This document shows positions 49,961 to 60,220 of a DNA stretch of 60,280 nucleotides, one piece after another. Made by a program: the position numbers and the translations under genes. The DNA is taken from the NCBI RefSeq assembly GCF_001541095.1, contig NZ_LMXH01000012.1:1-60280 (forward strand), in the 5' to 3' direction. The number at the start of each line of letters is the position of its first letter. The first letter of the stretch is position 1. Below the pieces are notes generated by a model that was given only the letters and a program-made list of their open reading frames with translations, was not told the origin of the DNA and made no database searches. This DNA comes from Paenibacillus sp. FJAT-26967 (lineage in GTDB: Bacteria > Bacillota > Bacilli > Paenibacillales > NBRC-103111).

Positions 49961-50178
49961 TTGTCTCACTCCCCGATCGTCCAAATGTACCCGCCGCTCT
50001 TGGCTGGTTTCCACTCTGCACTGCTTAAGCTCAAGCTATCCTATCGTTACCGCATTATCTTCTCTATCTTCTATAACTATCTCATGTTCTATGGCTATCT
50101 CTATCTGCCGGCTCTATCTTATCTGGTACGCTGTCTGTTCCGTTAATATTGAGACCGGACAGCGAGCAAAGCCCTGTG
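49961..50178 (-). other. Low-complexity spacer between purF and purM
   Basis: The plus strand at 50034-50130 is dominated by TATCT/CTATCT words; the minus-strand transcript is therefore purine-rich (AGATAG-like). No terminator or promoter is evident. Confidence 0.5.
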
Positions 50179-51669
50179 CTAACAGCCGCAGCCGCCTGAA
50201 GCATCTTCACTATCGTTGACATACGTCACATAACGATTGTCGAAGCAGCCTGTACAGAAGCCACCGTTCTCAACACCCGCCTTGCGGCCGATTGAATCGA
50301 TCAGCCCTTCCTGGCTGAGGAAGTAAAGCGAATCTGCATTGATCGCCTGACGGATCTCTTCGATCGTCTTCTGAGCGGCGATCAAATCTTTGCGGCTCGG
50401 CGTATCAATGCCATAGAAGCAAGGATTCTGGAACGGAGGCGACGAGATCCGCACATGAACCTCCGTAGCGCCCGCTTCTCTGAGCAGATTAACGATACGA
50501 AGCGAAGTCGTGCCGCGGACGATGGAATCGTCAATCATGACGACACGTTTGCCCTCCACGACCTTGCGCACCGCGCTGAGCTTCATCTTCACACCTTGCT
50601 CGCGCAGCTCCTGGCTCGGCTGGATGAACGTTCTGCCGGTATAGCGGTTCTTGATCAGCCCGAGCTCATAAGGAATGCCCGTCTGCTCCGCAAAGCCGAT
50701 TGCGGCCGAAGTGCTGGAATCGGGCACGCCGGTTACCAGATCTGCGTCTACGAATGCTTCCGCAGCGAGCCGTTTTCCCATCCGTTTGCGCGCGGAGTGG
50801 ACATTGATGGTATCAATGTCGCTGTCCGGACGAGCAAAATAAATATATTCCATCGCGCAAGTTGCGCGTGTATGACTTTCTGTGAACCGGTCTTCCGTTA
50901 GTCCGTCACGGTCCAGTACGACCAGTTCGCCCGGCAGGAGATCGCGCAGATAGGTGCCGCCCACGATGTCGAACGCACAGGACTCGGAAGCGAACAGATA
51001 CGCATCCCCGAGCTTGCCCATTGCGAATGGGCGCAGACCATTGGGATCAAGTGCAGCGATCAGCTTTTCCTTCGTCAGCACGAGGAAAGCATACGCGCCT
51101 ATCACCTGATTCAGTGCGTCTTTAACAGCATCCACAATATCGTCATACTTGGAGCGCGCGATAAGATGCGCAACGACTTCTGTGTCGCTCGTCGTCTGGA
51201 AGATGGAACCCTGTTTCTCCAGCTGCCTCCGGATTTCACCCGCATTAACGAGGTTCCCGTTGGTTGCAATCGCAAGGTCTCCCTCACGGTATTTGAATAC
51301 CAGCGGCTGTGCGTTCGCCAGCTTGCTTTCGCCTGCCGTGGAATAGCGCACATGAGCGATCGAGGATGTACCTACGAGTGAAGGAAGGTTGCTCTGATCG
51401 AAAACCTCTTTAACCAGCCCCATGCCCCGGTAGTAATTGAAATTATCTGCGTCAGCGGTACAGATCCCCGCACTTTCCTGCCCACGGTGCTGCAGCGCGT
51501 GCAACCCGTAGTAGGATAAGGAAGCCGCGTCCGGGTGTCCGAAGACCCCGAACACGCCGCATTCCTCTTTAAGCTTATCGAACATGCCGTCATGGGCATT
51601 GTGGCCTTCGTTGTAGTAGTCACCCGTCCAAAGCTTGCTTGCGGACATGGCTGTTACTGCATCAGACAT
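50179..51669 (-). CDS. purF: Amidophosphoribosyltransferase
   Basis: A 496-aa enzyme for the first committed step (PRPP + glutamine to phosphoribosylamine). The catalytic Cys37 of the glutaminase domain ([12 protein letters not shown]) is exposed after removal of a propeptide; here this is 36 aa, longer than the 11 aa of B. subtilis PurF. The PRPP loop [14 protein letters not shown] is present, and Cys residues for a [4Fe-4S] cluster lie near the C-terminus ([15 protein letters not shown]). Start 51669 has GGAAGG 10 nt upstream and overlaps the purL end by 16 bp. An internal ATG directly before DKLKEEC would give a short propeptide but lacks a ribosome site. Confidence 0.96.
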   Translation of the reverse strand: MSDAVTAMSASKLWTGDYYNEGHNAHDGMFDKLKEECGVFGVFGHPDAASLSYYGLHALQHRGQESAGICTADADNFNYYRGMGLVKEVFDQSNLPSLVGTSSIAHVRYSTAGESKLANAQPLVFKYREGDLAIATNGNLVNAGEIRRQLEKQGSIFQTTSDTEVVAHLIARSKYDDIVDAVKDALNQVIGAYAFLVLTKEKLIAALDPNGLRPFAMGKLGDAYLFASESCAFDIVGGTYLRDLLPGELVVLDRDGLTEDRFTESHTRATCAMEYIYFARPDSDIDTINVHSARKRMGKRLAAEAFVDADLVTGVPDSSTSAAIGFAEQTGIPYELGLIKNRYTGRTFIQPSQELREQGVKMKLSAVRKVVEGKRVVMIDDSIVRGTTSLRIVNLLREAGATEVHVRISSPPFQNPCFYGIDTPSRKDLIAAQKTIEEIRQAINADSLYFLSQEGLIDSIGRKAGVENGGFCTGCFDNRYVTYVNDSEDASGGCGC

Positions 51670-53897
51670 GGTATCGCGTCCTTCCAGACCTGCCTCAATT
51701 CAGCTACCGCAGCTTGAACGCCAGGTTGTCCGTTGATGTTCAGCAACACGTCTGTTCCTGTTACCGTTCCGATCACTTGTGCAGCCACGTTCTGCTCCTG
51801 GAGCCAGGCGGTCAGCGCATCGCGCTTGTCCGGACGGCAGCTGAGCAGAATGCGGGACTGGCTCTCGCTGAAGAGAGCGTGATCCGCGCGAAGTTCCGTG
51901 CGGAAATCCACTTTCGCTCCGAGGTTGCCGGAAATGCTGCTCTCCGCGACAGCCGCAGCCAGTCCGCCCTCGGACAAGTCATGCGCCGAAGCGACGAGGC
52001 CTTGGCGGATCGCGCCAAGTACAGCTGCCTGGAGGCGCTTCTCGGTCTGCAGATCCAGTTGTGGCGGACGTCCTTCCACAACGCCGTGCACGACCTTCTG
52101 GAACTCGCTTCCGCCCAGCTCCGCTTTGGTTTCGCCAAGCAGTACGATGACGTCTCCTTCGTTCTTAAAGCCTTGTGTCGTGATATGATCCACGTCCTGG
52201 ATCAGGCCTACCATGCCGACAACCGGTGTCGGGTAGATCGCGCCTTTAGCATTCTCGTTGTACAGCGACACGTTACCGCCGATAACCGGCGTGCTCAACT
52301 CACGGCATGCTTCTGCCATGCCGTCGACTGCTTTTTCCAGCTGCCAGAAGATTTCAGGCTTCTCCGGGCTGCCGAAGTTGAGGTTATCCGTTACGGCAAG
52401 CGGCTCGCCGCCGGAGCAGACAATGTTACGCGCCGCTTCGCTGACCGCGATTCGTCCGCCCACCTCAGGATCGAGATACACGTAACGGCTGTTGCAGTCG
52501 GTTGTCATAGCAAGCGCCTTGCGTGTACCTCGGATTGTGACGACAGCTGCGTCAGAACCAGGCTGGACCGCCGTGCTTGTACGAACCATGTAATCATATT
52601 GGTTATAAACCCATTCTTTGCTCGCCACTGTAGGGGAGCCCAGAATACTTTTCAGCGAACCGGTCAGATCCGTCACTTCTTCGTAACGGCTCGTATCGAG
52701 ATTCGCCTGCTCTGTATAGTAAGCAGGTACAGCCGAAGGCTTGCTGTAAACCGGGCACTCATCCACAAGGGCGGTCACCGGCATATCGCCGACAACTTGA
52801 CCCTGGTGGATCAGCTTCAAGCGGCCATCGTCGGTTACTTTGCCGACCTTGGCGCAGATCACGCCCCAGCGTTCAAAAATCTCCAGCGCCTGCGCTTCAT
52901 CCTTCGGATCAATAACGAACAGCATGCGCTCCTGGGATTCGGACAGCATCATTTCGTAAGGCGTCATACCTTCTTCACGCTGCGGCACCTCATCCAGGTA
53001 CAGCTCCAGACCGTTGCCGGCCTTGCTCGCCATCTCTGCGCTCGAACAGGTCAAGCCTGCAGCGCCCATGTCCTGGATCCCCAGAACGATTCCCGTATCG
53101 ATCAGCTCCAGGCAGGACTCCATTACAAGCTTCTCCATGAACGGATCGCCTACCTGTACGGCAGGACGCTTCGCTTCGGATTCGCTCGTCAGCTCCTCGG
53201 ATGCGAAAGTCGCACCGTGGATGCCGTCACGGCCTGTAGCCGGGCCGACGTAGTACACCGGGTTCCCGACGCCCTTGGCAACACCCCGCTGGATTTTATC
53301 ATGATCGATCAGTCCGACACACATCGCATTTACGAGCGGATTGCCTTCGTAGCTCTCGTCGAAAGTTACTTCGCCGCCCACAGTCGGAATACCGATACAG
53401 TTGCCGTATCCGGCAATACCCGATACAACATGCTCGAACAAGTACTTCACACGATCGTTCTGCAGACGTCCGAAACGGAGCGAGTTCAGCAGTGCAACCG
53501 GACGCGCGCCCATCGAGAAGATATCACGGATAATACCGCCCACACCCGTCGCAGCGCCTTGGTAAGGCTCAATCGCAGACGGATGGTTATGGCTTTCTAT
53601 TTTGAATACAACTGCCTGGTTGTCGCCGATATCTACGATACCCGCGCCTTCACCGGGACCCATGAGTACACGCTCGCCCGTCGTTGGAAAACGGCGGAGA
53701 AGCGGCTTGGAATTCTTGTAGGAGCAGTGCTCCGACCACATGACACTGAAGACGCCAATTTCGACGTAGTTCGGCTTGCGTCCGAGAAATCCGCAGATTT
53801 GATCATACTCCGCATCGGTGACACCCATCTGCTTATAGATTTTCTGCTCGGCGATTTGCTCTGCGTTCGGTTCTTTAGCGGCTAACTGCTGTGCCAT
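51654..53897 (-). CDS. purL: Phosphoribosylformylglycinamidine synthase, large subunit
   Basis: A 747-aa small-type PurL that works with PurQ and PurS in step 4 (FGAR to FGAM). Visible are [68 protein letters not shown] and [19 protein letters not shown] precedes the ATG. It overlaps purQ by 23 bp and purF by 16 bp, consistent with coupled translation. Confidence 0.97.
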   Translation of the reverse strand: MAQQLAAKEPNAEQIAEQKIYKQMGVTDAEYDQICGFLGRKPNYVEIGVFSVMWSEHCSYKNSKPLLRRFPTTGERVLMGPGEGAGIVDIGDNQAVVFKIESHNHPSAIEPYQGAATGVGGIIRDIFSMGARPVALLNSLRFGRLQNDRVKYLFEHVVSGIAGYGNCIGIPTVGGEVTFDESYEGNPLVNAMCVGLIDHDKIQRGVAKGVGNPVYYVGPATGRDGIHGATFASEELTSESEAKRPAVQVGDPFMEKLVMESCLELIDTGIVLGIQDMGAAGLTCSSAEMASKAGNGLELYLDEVPQREEGMTPYEMMLSESQERMLFVIDPKDEAQALEIFERWGVICAKVGKVTDDGRLKLIHQGQVVGDMPVTALVDECPVYSKPSAVPAYYTEQANLDTSRYEEVTDLTGSLKSILGSPTVASKEWVYNQYDYMVRTSTAVQPGSDAAVVTIRGTRKALAMTTDCNSRYVYLDPEVGGRIAVSEAARNIVCSGGEPLAVTDNLNFGSPEKPEIFWQLEKAVDGMAEACRELSTPVIGGNVSLYNENAKGAIYPTPVVGMVGLIQDVDHITTQGFKNEGDVIVLLGETKAELGGSEFQKVVHGVVEGRPPQLDLQTEKRLQAAVLGAIRQGLVASAHDLSEGGLAAAVAESSISGNLGAKVDFRTELRADHALFSESQSRILLSCRPDKRDALTAWLQEQNVAAQVIGTVTGTDVLLNINGQPGVQAAVAELRQVWKDAIPCLMQ

Positions 53898-54570
53898 GTT
53901 GTTCCCTCCAAGCGTTTAAAATCGATGTAAACATGCGTTTGCCGTCCGCCGATCCCAGAAGAGCATCAACCGCCCTCTCCGGATGCGGCATCATGCCGAC
54001 AACGTTCCCCTCTTTATTGCTGATTCCTGCTATATCGTCCACCGATCCGTTCGGGTTGGAACCCTGCTCATAACGGAATACGATCTGGTTGTTCTGCTGA
54101 AGTTCATGAAGAGTCGCTTCATCACAGTAGTAGTTGCCTTCTCCGTGAGCAATCGGAATATCAATGATTTCACCTTCGGCATAATCCGTTGTAAAAGGTG
54201 TCTGGTTATTCACGACTTGAAGCTTGGTGGAATGACAGCGGAATTTCAGAGACTGGTTACGGAGTAGTGCCCCCGGGAGCAGTCCCGCTTCTGTCAGGAT
54301 TTGAAACCCGTTGCAAATGCCAAGAATATATTTACCCTGCTCGGCTGCCTTCACCAATGCCGCAGTAACCGATGCAAATCGTGCAATCGCTCCGCAGCGC
54401 AGGTAATCACCGTAAGAAAAGCCTCCAGGTACGAGAATGCAATCGTAATCGGATAAGTCCGTGGCCGTATGCCACACGTAATCGACCGGTTCGCCCACTG
54501 TGTCTTCTACCGCTTTGTAGCAGTCGATATCGCAGTTAGAACCCGGAAATACCAGTACCGCAAATTTCAT
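53875..54570 (-). CDS. purQ: Phosphoribosylformylglycinamidine synthase, glutaminase subunit
   Basis: A 231-aa class I glutamine amidotransferase that supplies ammonia to Pur[21 protein letters not shown], nucleophile Cys in [15 protein letters not shown], and His-Glu in [19 protein letters not shown] is typical of PurQ. GGAGG lies 7-8 nt before the ATG. It follows purS by 33 bp. Confidence 0.97.
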   Translation of the reverse strand: MKFAVLVFPGSNCDIDCYKAVEDTVGEPVDYVWHTATDLSDYDCILVPGGFSYGDYLRCGAIARFASVTAALVKAAEQGKYILGICNGFQILTEAGLLPGALLRNQSLKFRCHSTKLQVVNNQTPFTTDYAEGEIIDIPIAHGEGNYYCDEATLHELQQNNQIVFRYEQGSNPNGSVDDIAGISNKEGNVVGMMPHPERAVDALLGSADGKRMFTSILNAWREQHGTAVSR

Positions 54571-54603
54571 GGGATAATCCTCCTGATCCGTTAGTTCGTT
54601 CAG

Positions 54604-54843
54604 TTAGTTTAGTTCAAAGCGGTAATCTTCAATGACTGTGTTCGCAAGCAGCTTTTCACACATAGCGGTTAACCGGGTTTCCGCCTCTGCGCGGTCTGTT
54701 GTATCCAGCTCCAGCTCCAAATACTTGCCTACACGTACCTTGCCGACCTCTTCGAATCCCATCGAATGCAGAGCCCCTTGAACGGCATTTCCCTGCGGAT
54801 CCAATACACTTTGCTTAATCGTCACATAGACGGTTGCTTTCAT
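54604..54843 (-). CDS. purS: Phosphoribosylformylglycinamidine synthase, PurS subunit
   Basis: A 79-aa protein, KATVYVTIKQSVLDPQGNAV QGALHSMGFEEVGKVRVGKY, typical of PurS, the small structural subunit that bridges PurL and PurQ. GGGAGG lies 10 nt upstream. It is 172 bp downstream of purC. Confidence 0.96.
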   Translation of the reverse strand: MKATVYVTIKQSVLDPQGNAVQGALHSMGFEEVGKVRVGKYLELELDTTDRAEAETRLTAMCEKLLANTVIEDYRFELN

Positions 54844-55015
54844 TACGGTTTATCCTCCCTTAGTTATCGATCGCCCTCTTGCATGCTGTCCGTTTGGGCC
54901 AGCGCTTGCTGCCTTCGGCGTCTCGACCGTTCTTGGCTACATGCCTATTGTGTATCTATCTATAGAGGTGTTACAAGAACACCTGAACTACCGTTTCCTT
55001 TTGAGCCGATTCCAT
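54844..55015 (-). other. purC-purS spacer with a perfect hairpin
   Basis: AGGTGTT - ACAAG - AACACCT (near 54967-54985) is a 7-bp perfect inverted repeat without U-tract; it may stabilise or process the mRNA. Confidence 0.45.
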
Positions 55016-55906
55016 TTATTCTTCGGCAGTCAACCGGTCTAGAATCTCACGATATCTGCGGGACGTTTCTTCCACAACCGAAGCGGGAAGCTCGTCCGGC
55101 TCGCTGTTCTTGTCCCAGCCGGAATTAGCCAGATAAGTACGGACAGGTTCTTTGTCCATCGAGTCGATTTCGGTATCGAGTTCATACTTGTCCTGCGCCC
55201 AATAACGGGAAGAGTCCGGTGTGAACACTTCGTCAATCAGGATAAGCTCATCCCCGATAAACCCGAATTCAAACTTCGTATCCGCCAAAATAATACCGCG
55301 ATGCTCGCAATAAGTATGAGCCAGCGCGTATAGCGCAATGCTTTTGGCTTGCAGCTGCTGAGTCACCTGCTCACCAACCAGCTCGCACATTTGATCATAA
55401 GTAATGTCTTCATCATGACCGACATCATTCTTGGCTGCCGGCGTGAAGATCGGATACTCCAGCACCTGATTCTTGCGCAGACCTTCCGGCAGCTTAATGC
55501 CGTTAATCATCCCGGTTTCCTGGTATTGGCGCCAGCCTCCGCCCGTAATATAACCGCGGACCACGCATTCAATCTGAATGCGGGCTGCTTTTTGGGTAAC
55601 CATAATCCGGTCTTTCAGCAGCTCAGGTTCTGTCACGATATCCTTCAACAGTTCAACGTCCGTATGCACCACATGGTTAGCCATAAAAGGAGCCGTTACA
55701 TCGAACCAGAACTTGCTGAGCGTATTCAGAACGTTGCCTTTGCCTGGCACCGCAGGCTTCAATATATAATCGAAAGCGGAAATCCGATCCGTTACGACAA
55801 TCAGGTAGTGTTCTCCCAAATCGTACAGTTCGCGAACCTTTCCCTTGTAGACCAAAGGGGCTTTTATCAGATGTTCGGCTGTCGTCAATGCGGCGTTTGC
55901 GCCCAT
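55016..55906 (-). CDS. purC: Phosphoribosylaminoimidazole-succinocarboxamide synthase
   Basis: A 296-aa SAICAR synthetase (CAIR + aspartate + ATP). Visible are VYKGKVRELYDLGEHYLIVV TDRISAFDY, RGYITGGGWRQYQETGMING and FEFGFIGDELILIDEVFTPD SSRYW. It is of the ~295-aa type, longer than the ~240-aa B. subtilis enzyme. GGGAGG precedes the ATG. It is 34 bp after purB. Confidence 0.97.
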   Translation of the reverse strand: MGANAALTTAEHLIKAPLVYKGKVRELYDLGEHYLIVVTDRISAFDYILKPAVPGKGNVLNTLSKFWFDVTAPFMANHVVHTDVELLKDIVTEPELLKDRIMVTQKAARIQIECVVRGYITGGGWRQYQETGMINGIKLPEGLRKNQVLEYPIFTPAAKNDVGHDEDITYDQMCELVGEQVTQQLQAKSIALYALAHTYCEHRGIILADTKFEFGFIGDELILIDEVFTPDSSRYWAQDKYELDTEIDSMDKEPVRTYLANSGWDKNSEPDELPASVVEETSRRYREILDRLTAEE

Positions 55907-55939
55907 AGTTACGTCCTCCCAAGCAGATCTTTCATGAAT

Positions 55940-57235
55940 TTATTTCAGGCCGAGACGGTCAAAAATCGTATCTACATGTTTCAGGTGCCAGCTTGGATTG
56001 AAGCAATCTTCAATCTCCTCAGCGCTTAGCACTTCCGTAATGGAAGAAGTATTCTCCACGATTTCGCGGAAAGAACGCTGTTCTTCCCATGCCTGCATCG
56101 CACGCGGCTGAACCGTATCGTAAGCCTGCTCGCGGCTGAAGCCTTTGTCGATCAGCTTGGTCATGACGCGGCCGGAGAAAGGAACTCCGTAAGTGCTCTG
56201 CATGTTGCGCTTCATGTTCTCCGGGAATACCGTCAGGTTCTTCACAATGTTGCCGAAACGGTTCAGCATGTAGTTAAGCAAGATTGTTGCGTCCGGTAAA
56301 ATGATGCGCTCTACAGAGGAGTGCGAGATATCGCGCTCATGCCACAGCGTAACATTCTCATAAGCCGAAACCATATGTCCGCGGATTACACGGGACAATC
56401 CCGAAATATTCTCAGAACCGATCGGATTGCGCTTGTGGGGCATAGCCGATGAACCTTTTTGACCTTTGGCAAAAGCTTCTTCCACTTCGCGGAACTCGCT
56501 CTTCTGCAGAGCGCGGACTTCCGTTGCGAACTTGTCGAGTGAAGTCGCGATCAGTGCCAAAGTAGCCATATATTCCGCATGACGGTCACGCTGCAAAGTT
56601 TGAGTCGAGATCGGAGCCGGGCTTGTTCCCAGGTGTTCGCATACATAACGCTCTACGAAAGGATCGATATTCGCATAAGTACCTACCGCGCCCGAAATTT
56701 TACCGTACTGCACACCGTCAGCCGCAAAACGGAAACGCTCCAGATTCCGTTTCATTTCTTCATGCCAAAGCGCCATTTTAAGGCCGAAGGTAGTCGGCTC
56801 TGCATGTACACCGTGTGTACGGCCCATCATCGCCGTATCTTTATGCTCAATGGCTTTATTTTTCAAAATTTCGATAAAGTTCAGAAGGTCCTTCTCCAGA
56901 ATCTCGTTAGCCTGCTTGATCAGGTAGCCAAGTGCCGTATCGACGACATCCGTCGAGGTCAGGCCGTAGTGAACCCATTTGCGCTCCGGACCAAGTTTCT
57001 CGGACACTGCACGTGTAAAAGCAATAACATCATGACGCGTCTCCTGCTCAATTTCATAAATACGGTCCATATCAAATGCGGCATTTTCACGAAGCACTTT
57101 TACATCTTCTTTAGGAATAACGCCCAGCTCCGCCCAAGCTTCACACGACAAAATTTCAACTTCCAGCCAAGCTTTGAATTTGTTCTCTTCCGTCCAAATC
57201 GCGACCATTTCCGGTCGGCTGTATCTTTCAATCAT
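55940..57235 (-). CDS. purB: Adenylosuccinate lyase
   Basis: A 431-aa member of the fumarase/aspartase superfamily. The signature [20 protein letters not shown] is present, as are [15 protein letters not shown] and THGVH with the catalytic His. It acts twice in purine synthesis: SAICAR to AICAR, and adenylosuccinate to AMP. GGAGG lies 7 nt upstream of the ATG; 82 bp separate it from purK. Confidence 0.97.
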   Translation of the reverse strand: MIERYSRPEMVAIWTEENKFKAWLEVEILSCEAWAELGVIPKEDVKVLRENAAFDMDRIYEIEQETRHDVIAFTRAVSEKLGPERKWVHYGLTSTDVVDTALGYLIKQANEILEKDLLNFIEILKNKAIEHKDTAMMGRTHGVHAEPTTFGLKMALWHEEMKRNLERFRFAADGVQYGKISGAVGTYANIDPFVERYVCEHLGTSPAPISTQTLQRDRHAEYMATLALIATSLDKFATEVRALQKSEFREVEEAFAKGQKGSSAMPHKRNPIGSENISGLSRVIRGHMVSAYENVTLWHERDISHSSVERIILPDATILLNYMLNRFGNIVKNLTVFPENMKRNMQSTYGVPFSGRVMTKLIDKGFSREQAYDTVQPRAMQAWEEQRSFREIVENTSSITEVLSAEEIEDCFNPSWHLKHVDTIFDRLGLK

Positions 57236-57317
57236 GGTTAATCCTCCGATAGTTAAAGTTATAGATCCTGTTTATATTGTCTCATACAATGTATCAGTCT
57301 CAAGAACATCCCTCAAC

Positions 57318-58709
57318 TTATGAGTTCCAGATACCGCTCTTCTCGATCCATTTCAGCGCCAGATCATAATCTTCCGTCAACAGGTTAACATGGCCCATTT
57401 TGCGTTTGATCTTCGCCTCGTGCTTGCCATATAAATGAAGCTTAGCCGTAACTCCCGATGCCCCTGCACCGCTTTCGTCTTGGGCAATCCATTTAAGGAG
57501 CGGCTCGACATGCTCGCCTAGTACATTCACCATCACAACCGGTGTCAAAAGACCGGCAGGTCCCAGCGGCAGGTTGCATATAGCGCGAATGTGCTGTTCA
57601 AACTGGGAAGTGTGACATGCTTCCATCGTATAGTGGCCAGAATTATGAGGACGCGGAGCCAGTTCATTTACGAACAGTTCACCGTCTTCGGTCAAGAACA
57701 TCTCTACAGCGATCAGACCCACGGCTTCCATAGACTCTGCGATCCGGATAGCCAGACGCTCCGCCTCATCTTGAATTCGCTTATCAATACGGGCCGGCAC
57801 AATGGACAGATGTAAAATATTATCGATGTGAATATTCTCCGCTGCCGGAAAAGCTTTAACCTCCCCGCGGGGGCTTCGTGCCGCGATAACCGAAATTTCG
57901 TGTTCGAACCGGATAAACTGTTCGAGCACGAGATCTGTACCGGCCCGGCTCAGTTCTTCAAAGGCTGCGGGCACTTCATCCGCCGAGCGGATTACCCACT
58001 GGCCTTTGCCGTCATAGCCGCCGGTCGCGGTTTTGAGCACGCAGGGCATGCCGAATCTGGCAGCGGCCTCGTGTAGCTCCTGGACGCTCGTGATTTCGGC
58101 ATAGGGCGCCACCCGGACGCCAGCCGCCTCAATCGCGCGCTTCTCGCGGAGCCGGTGCTGCGTCGTGTACAGCAGCGAGCTGCCCTGCGGAACATAGGCT
58201 TCCTGCGTGAGCAGTTTGGTCACCGCGGCGTCAACGTTCTCGAATTCGTACGTAATCACGTCGGACACCTTCGCTAATTCGCGGGCGGCCTCCACATCAT
58301 CGTACGAAGCTTGAATCTGCCGGTCGGCTACTTGTCCGCACGGCGAATCCGGTCCCGGTTCCAGTGTCACGAACCGGTAGCCCATATTGCGGCCGGCCAG
58401 GGTAAGCATCCGGCCCAACTGGCCGCCGCCGAGAATGCCGATCGTGCCACCCGGCAGGATTGTACGCTGCACTTGTCCGTCTGCATCCTTCACGGATTCG
58501 ATACCAGCAGCAAACTCAGCTGCTGGAAGCCCCTTTTCCATTCCTACACCTTTATCAACAGCTTTAGCGGATTGTAGCGCAGGATTTGCTCTTGCAATCT
58601 CCGAATTAGACAAGCTGTTTGTTCCGCTCATGGATACATTGCCGTTTGCGGAATCCGTTTGTTGGAATGCTTCTGCACCCAGGCTGCTTTCCTTGTTCGT
58701 CTCTGTCAT
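57318..58709 (-). CDS. purK: N5-carboxyaminoimidazole ribonucleotide synthase with N-terminal extension
   Basis: A 463-aa ATP-grasp enzyme (AIR + bicarbonate + ATP to N5-CAIR). The core starts only at residue ~85 ([20 protein letters not shown]); PurK proteins usually start right there and have ~380 aa. The first ~84 residues are Ser/Ala/Glu-rich and disordered-looking, with no signal peptide. Core motifs: [47 protein letters not shown]. The start overlaps the purE stop (ATGA), which argues for the long form. It is also conceivable that an internal start is used, for instance near residue 56 ([10 protein letters not shown]). Confidence 0.95.
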   Translation of the reverse strand: MTETNKESSLGAEAFQQTDSANGNVSMSGTNSLSNSEIARANPALQSAKAVDKGVGMEKGLPAAEFAAGIESVKDADGQVQRTILPGGTIGILGGGQLGRMLTLAGRNMGYRFVTLEPGPDSPCGQVADRQIQASYDDVEAARELAKVSDVITYEFENVDAAVTKLLTQEAYVPQGSSLLYTTQHRLREKRAIEAAGVRVAPYAEITSVQELHEAAARFGMPCVLKTATGGYDGKGQWVIRSADEVPAAFEELSRAGTDLVLEQFIRFEHEISVIAARSPRGEVKAFPAAENIHIDNILHLSIVPARIDKRIQDEAERLAIRIAESMEAVGLIAVEMFLTEDGELFVNELAPRPHNSGHYTMEACHTSQFEQHIRAICNLPLGPAGLLTPVVMVNVLGEHVEPLLKWIAQDESGAGASGVTAKLHLYGKHEAKIKRKMGHVNLLTEDYDLALKWIEKSGIWNS

Positions 58710-59191
58710 TCGAACTCACTCGATTCCAACACTTGAGCCTTGATGCGCTCGCGGCGCTCACGCACCTTTTGCTGCAGCTCGGGTTCGAACGCCCCGAGAA
58801 TCTGAGCGGCTAACAAACCGGCGTTAGCCGCGCCTGCTTCTCCGATCGCGACAGTTGCCACCGGGATACCGGCCGGCATTTGAACGATCGAGAGGAGTGA
58901 ATCGAGGCCGTTAAGCGCGCGGCTCTTCACGGGAACACCCACAACCGGCAGCTCCGTCTTCGATGCCACCATTCCCGGCAGGTGTGCGGCTCCCCCTGCC
59001 CCCGCAATAATAACCTTCAGGCCTCGCTCTGCTGCCTGCTCTGCATATTCGAACATCAGGTCCGGAGTACGATGCGCGGACACGACTTTTTTCTCATAAT
59101 GGATTCCGAATTCGTCTAATACATCACAAGCACGCTTCATTGTTTCCCAATCCGATTTGCTTCCCATAATGACTCCAACCCGTGCGGACAT
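58706..59191 (-). CDS. purE: N5-carboxyaminoimidazole ribonucleotide mutase
   Basis: A 161-aa class I Pur[37 protein letters not shown] and [20 protein letters not shown]. It converts N5-CAIR to CAIR together with PurK. ATG 59191 has AGGTACGG upstream; the longer frame to 59215 adds unconserved residues. First gene of the pur operon, directly behind the riboswitch leader; it overlaps purK by 4 bp. Confidence 0.97.
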   Translation of the reverse strand: MSARVGVIMGSKSDWETMKRACDVLDEFGIHYEKKVVSAHRTPDLMFEYAEQAAERGLKVIIAGAGGAAHLPGMVASKTELPVVGVPVKSRALNGLDSLLSIVQMPAGIPVATVAIGEAGAANAGLLAAQILGAFEPELQQKVRERRERIKAQVLESSEFE

Positions 59192-59277
59192 ATCCGTACC
59201 TGCCTTTTCTATCATAATTGGTCTTATCTATAAATTAAATATAAACGCCTGACTTCTGACTCCATCTCCCTTGACGC

Positions 59278-59322
59278 AAAAAAAGCCCAGAAAGATAGAG
59301 GTATTGCTTCTATCCGCCGGAC
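59278..59322 (-). terminator. Riboswitch-controlled terminator of the pur leader
   Basis: On the minus strand GTCCGG-c-GGATAGA pairs with TCTATCTT-t-CTGGGC (G-U pairs included), followed by TTTTTTT. It lies 52 nt downstream of the aptamer and about 90 nt before purE. Confidence 0.8.
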
Positions 59323-59373
59323 CTAGAGACACGAACGTAAGGCACCCCAGACAGAGATCCCCTCAACTTCGTT

Positions 59374-59441
59374 CTCGTAGTCCAAAAATTTACGGCTTTT
59401 GGGTAGAAACTTTCGGGCCATATCCCCGATGATTATACGAG
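59374..59441 (-). promoter_or_regulatory. Purine riboswitch aptamer, guanine/hypoxanthine type
   Basis: On the minus strand the aptamer begins CTCGTATAATCATCGGGGAT, has loop sequences ATATGGCCCGAAAGTTTCTACC and ends GGACTACGAG. P1 arms CTCGTA/TACGAG close it. The junction carries C in GGACTACG (position 74 in the usual numbering), the guanine-specific pairing base. Guanine binding should favour the terminator downstream and switch the pur operon off. Confidence 0.93.
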
Positions 59442-59490
59442 ATGATTAAACGATATATTAACGTGATTTGTCAGGTATTGTCGCTCCTTT

Positions 59491-59519
59491 AGTGTAACAG
59501 CTGTCCTTTTGCCTGTCAA
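59491..59519 (-). promoter_or_regulatory. Sigma-A promoter of the pur operon
   Basis: On the minus strand -35 TTGACA (59519-59514), 17-bp spacer, -10 TACACT (59496-59491). Transcription would start near 59484, about 45 nt upstream of the aptamer. No PurR box was searched for systematically. Confidence 0.85.
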
Positions 59520-59522
59520 ATC

Positions 59523-59872
59523 AAATACGAACATTCAAAGCATGCAAAACAACTAAAGTTCGCTTTCTATATCAATTTCGACCTTCAACATCTTTATTCA
59601 ACCTATTTTCTAAAACAGTTTAGTCTCATTCTTGCTGTTCTTCTATTCTTAAGATCTAATACCCATGTTTCTATTTAAAATTTTTATACGATTCCATTCC
59701 CCATATTAAGACAATTTGTTACAATTCATTCTTGAAGCTACAACTTTCTTCCTGTCAGTCAGGCACTATTACGCTTACGCCTGCACTTGTGAATCCTTTG
59801 CTTTCAGCCATTCTTAGGTGCAAGCCATAAAGTAAAGTCTTGAAGCTTCTAATGCGGTTTCATAAAACCAAT
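59523..59872. other. AT-rich intergenic region between the pur promoter and the rrn terminator
   Basis: 350 bp without a recognisable gene, RNA or strong hairpin. Confidence 0.4.
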
Positions 59873-59914
59873 AAAAAAAGCTCTTCTGAACATAAAGTTC
59901 AAAAGAGCTTTTTA
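59873..59914 (-). terminator. Terminator of the rRNA operon
   Basis: On the minus strand AAAAAGCTCTTTTGAAC - TTTAT - GTTCAGAAGAGCTTTTTTT, directly after 5S rRNA. Confidence 0.92.
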
Positions 59915-59918
59915 CTTT

Positions 59919-60035
59919 GCTTGGCAACGTCCTACTCTCCCAGGACCCTGCGGTCCAAGTACCATCGGCGCTGGAAGGCTTAACGGTCGTGTTCGGGATG
60001 GGTACGCGTGGTTCCCTTCCGCCATCGTCACCAAA
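59919..60035 (-). rRNA. rrf: 5S ribosomal RNA
   Basis: The minus strand reads TTTGGTGACGATGGCGGAAG at the 5' side, then the conserved loop with CCATCCCGAACACGACCG and GTTAAGCC, and ends GGGAGAGTAGGACGTTGCCA AGC. Length about 117 nt is normal. Ends are estimated from pairing of the terminal helix. Confidence 0.95.
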
Positions 60036-60220
60036 CAGGATGTTCCGAAGTGTTAGAGACTTCGAAAATCGCAGCATCTCCTTGCGGACATACTACTTCT
60101 AGCAGGGTTGTACCCTGAAAACTAGCAGCGAAAGATGTACTAAGATCCATCCAAAGATCTTGTGGTGCACAGCCATAGGCTATGCTTCGATGTTGGCCTC
60201 TACTCGCGTAAAGACCTGTA

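Noticed and set aside
51639-53885. A 748-codon plus-strand frame fully opposite purL
   Set aside because: It is an antisense shadow of a GC-rich gene. It shows no protein-family motif, and purL is unambiguous.
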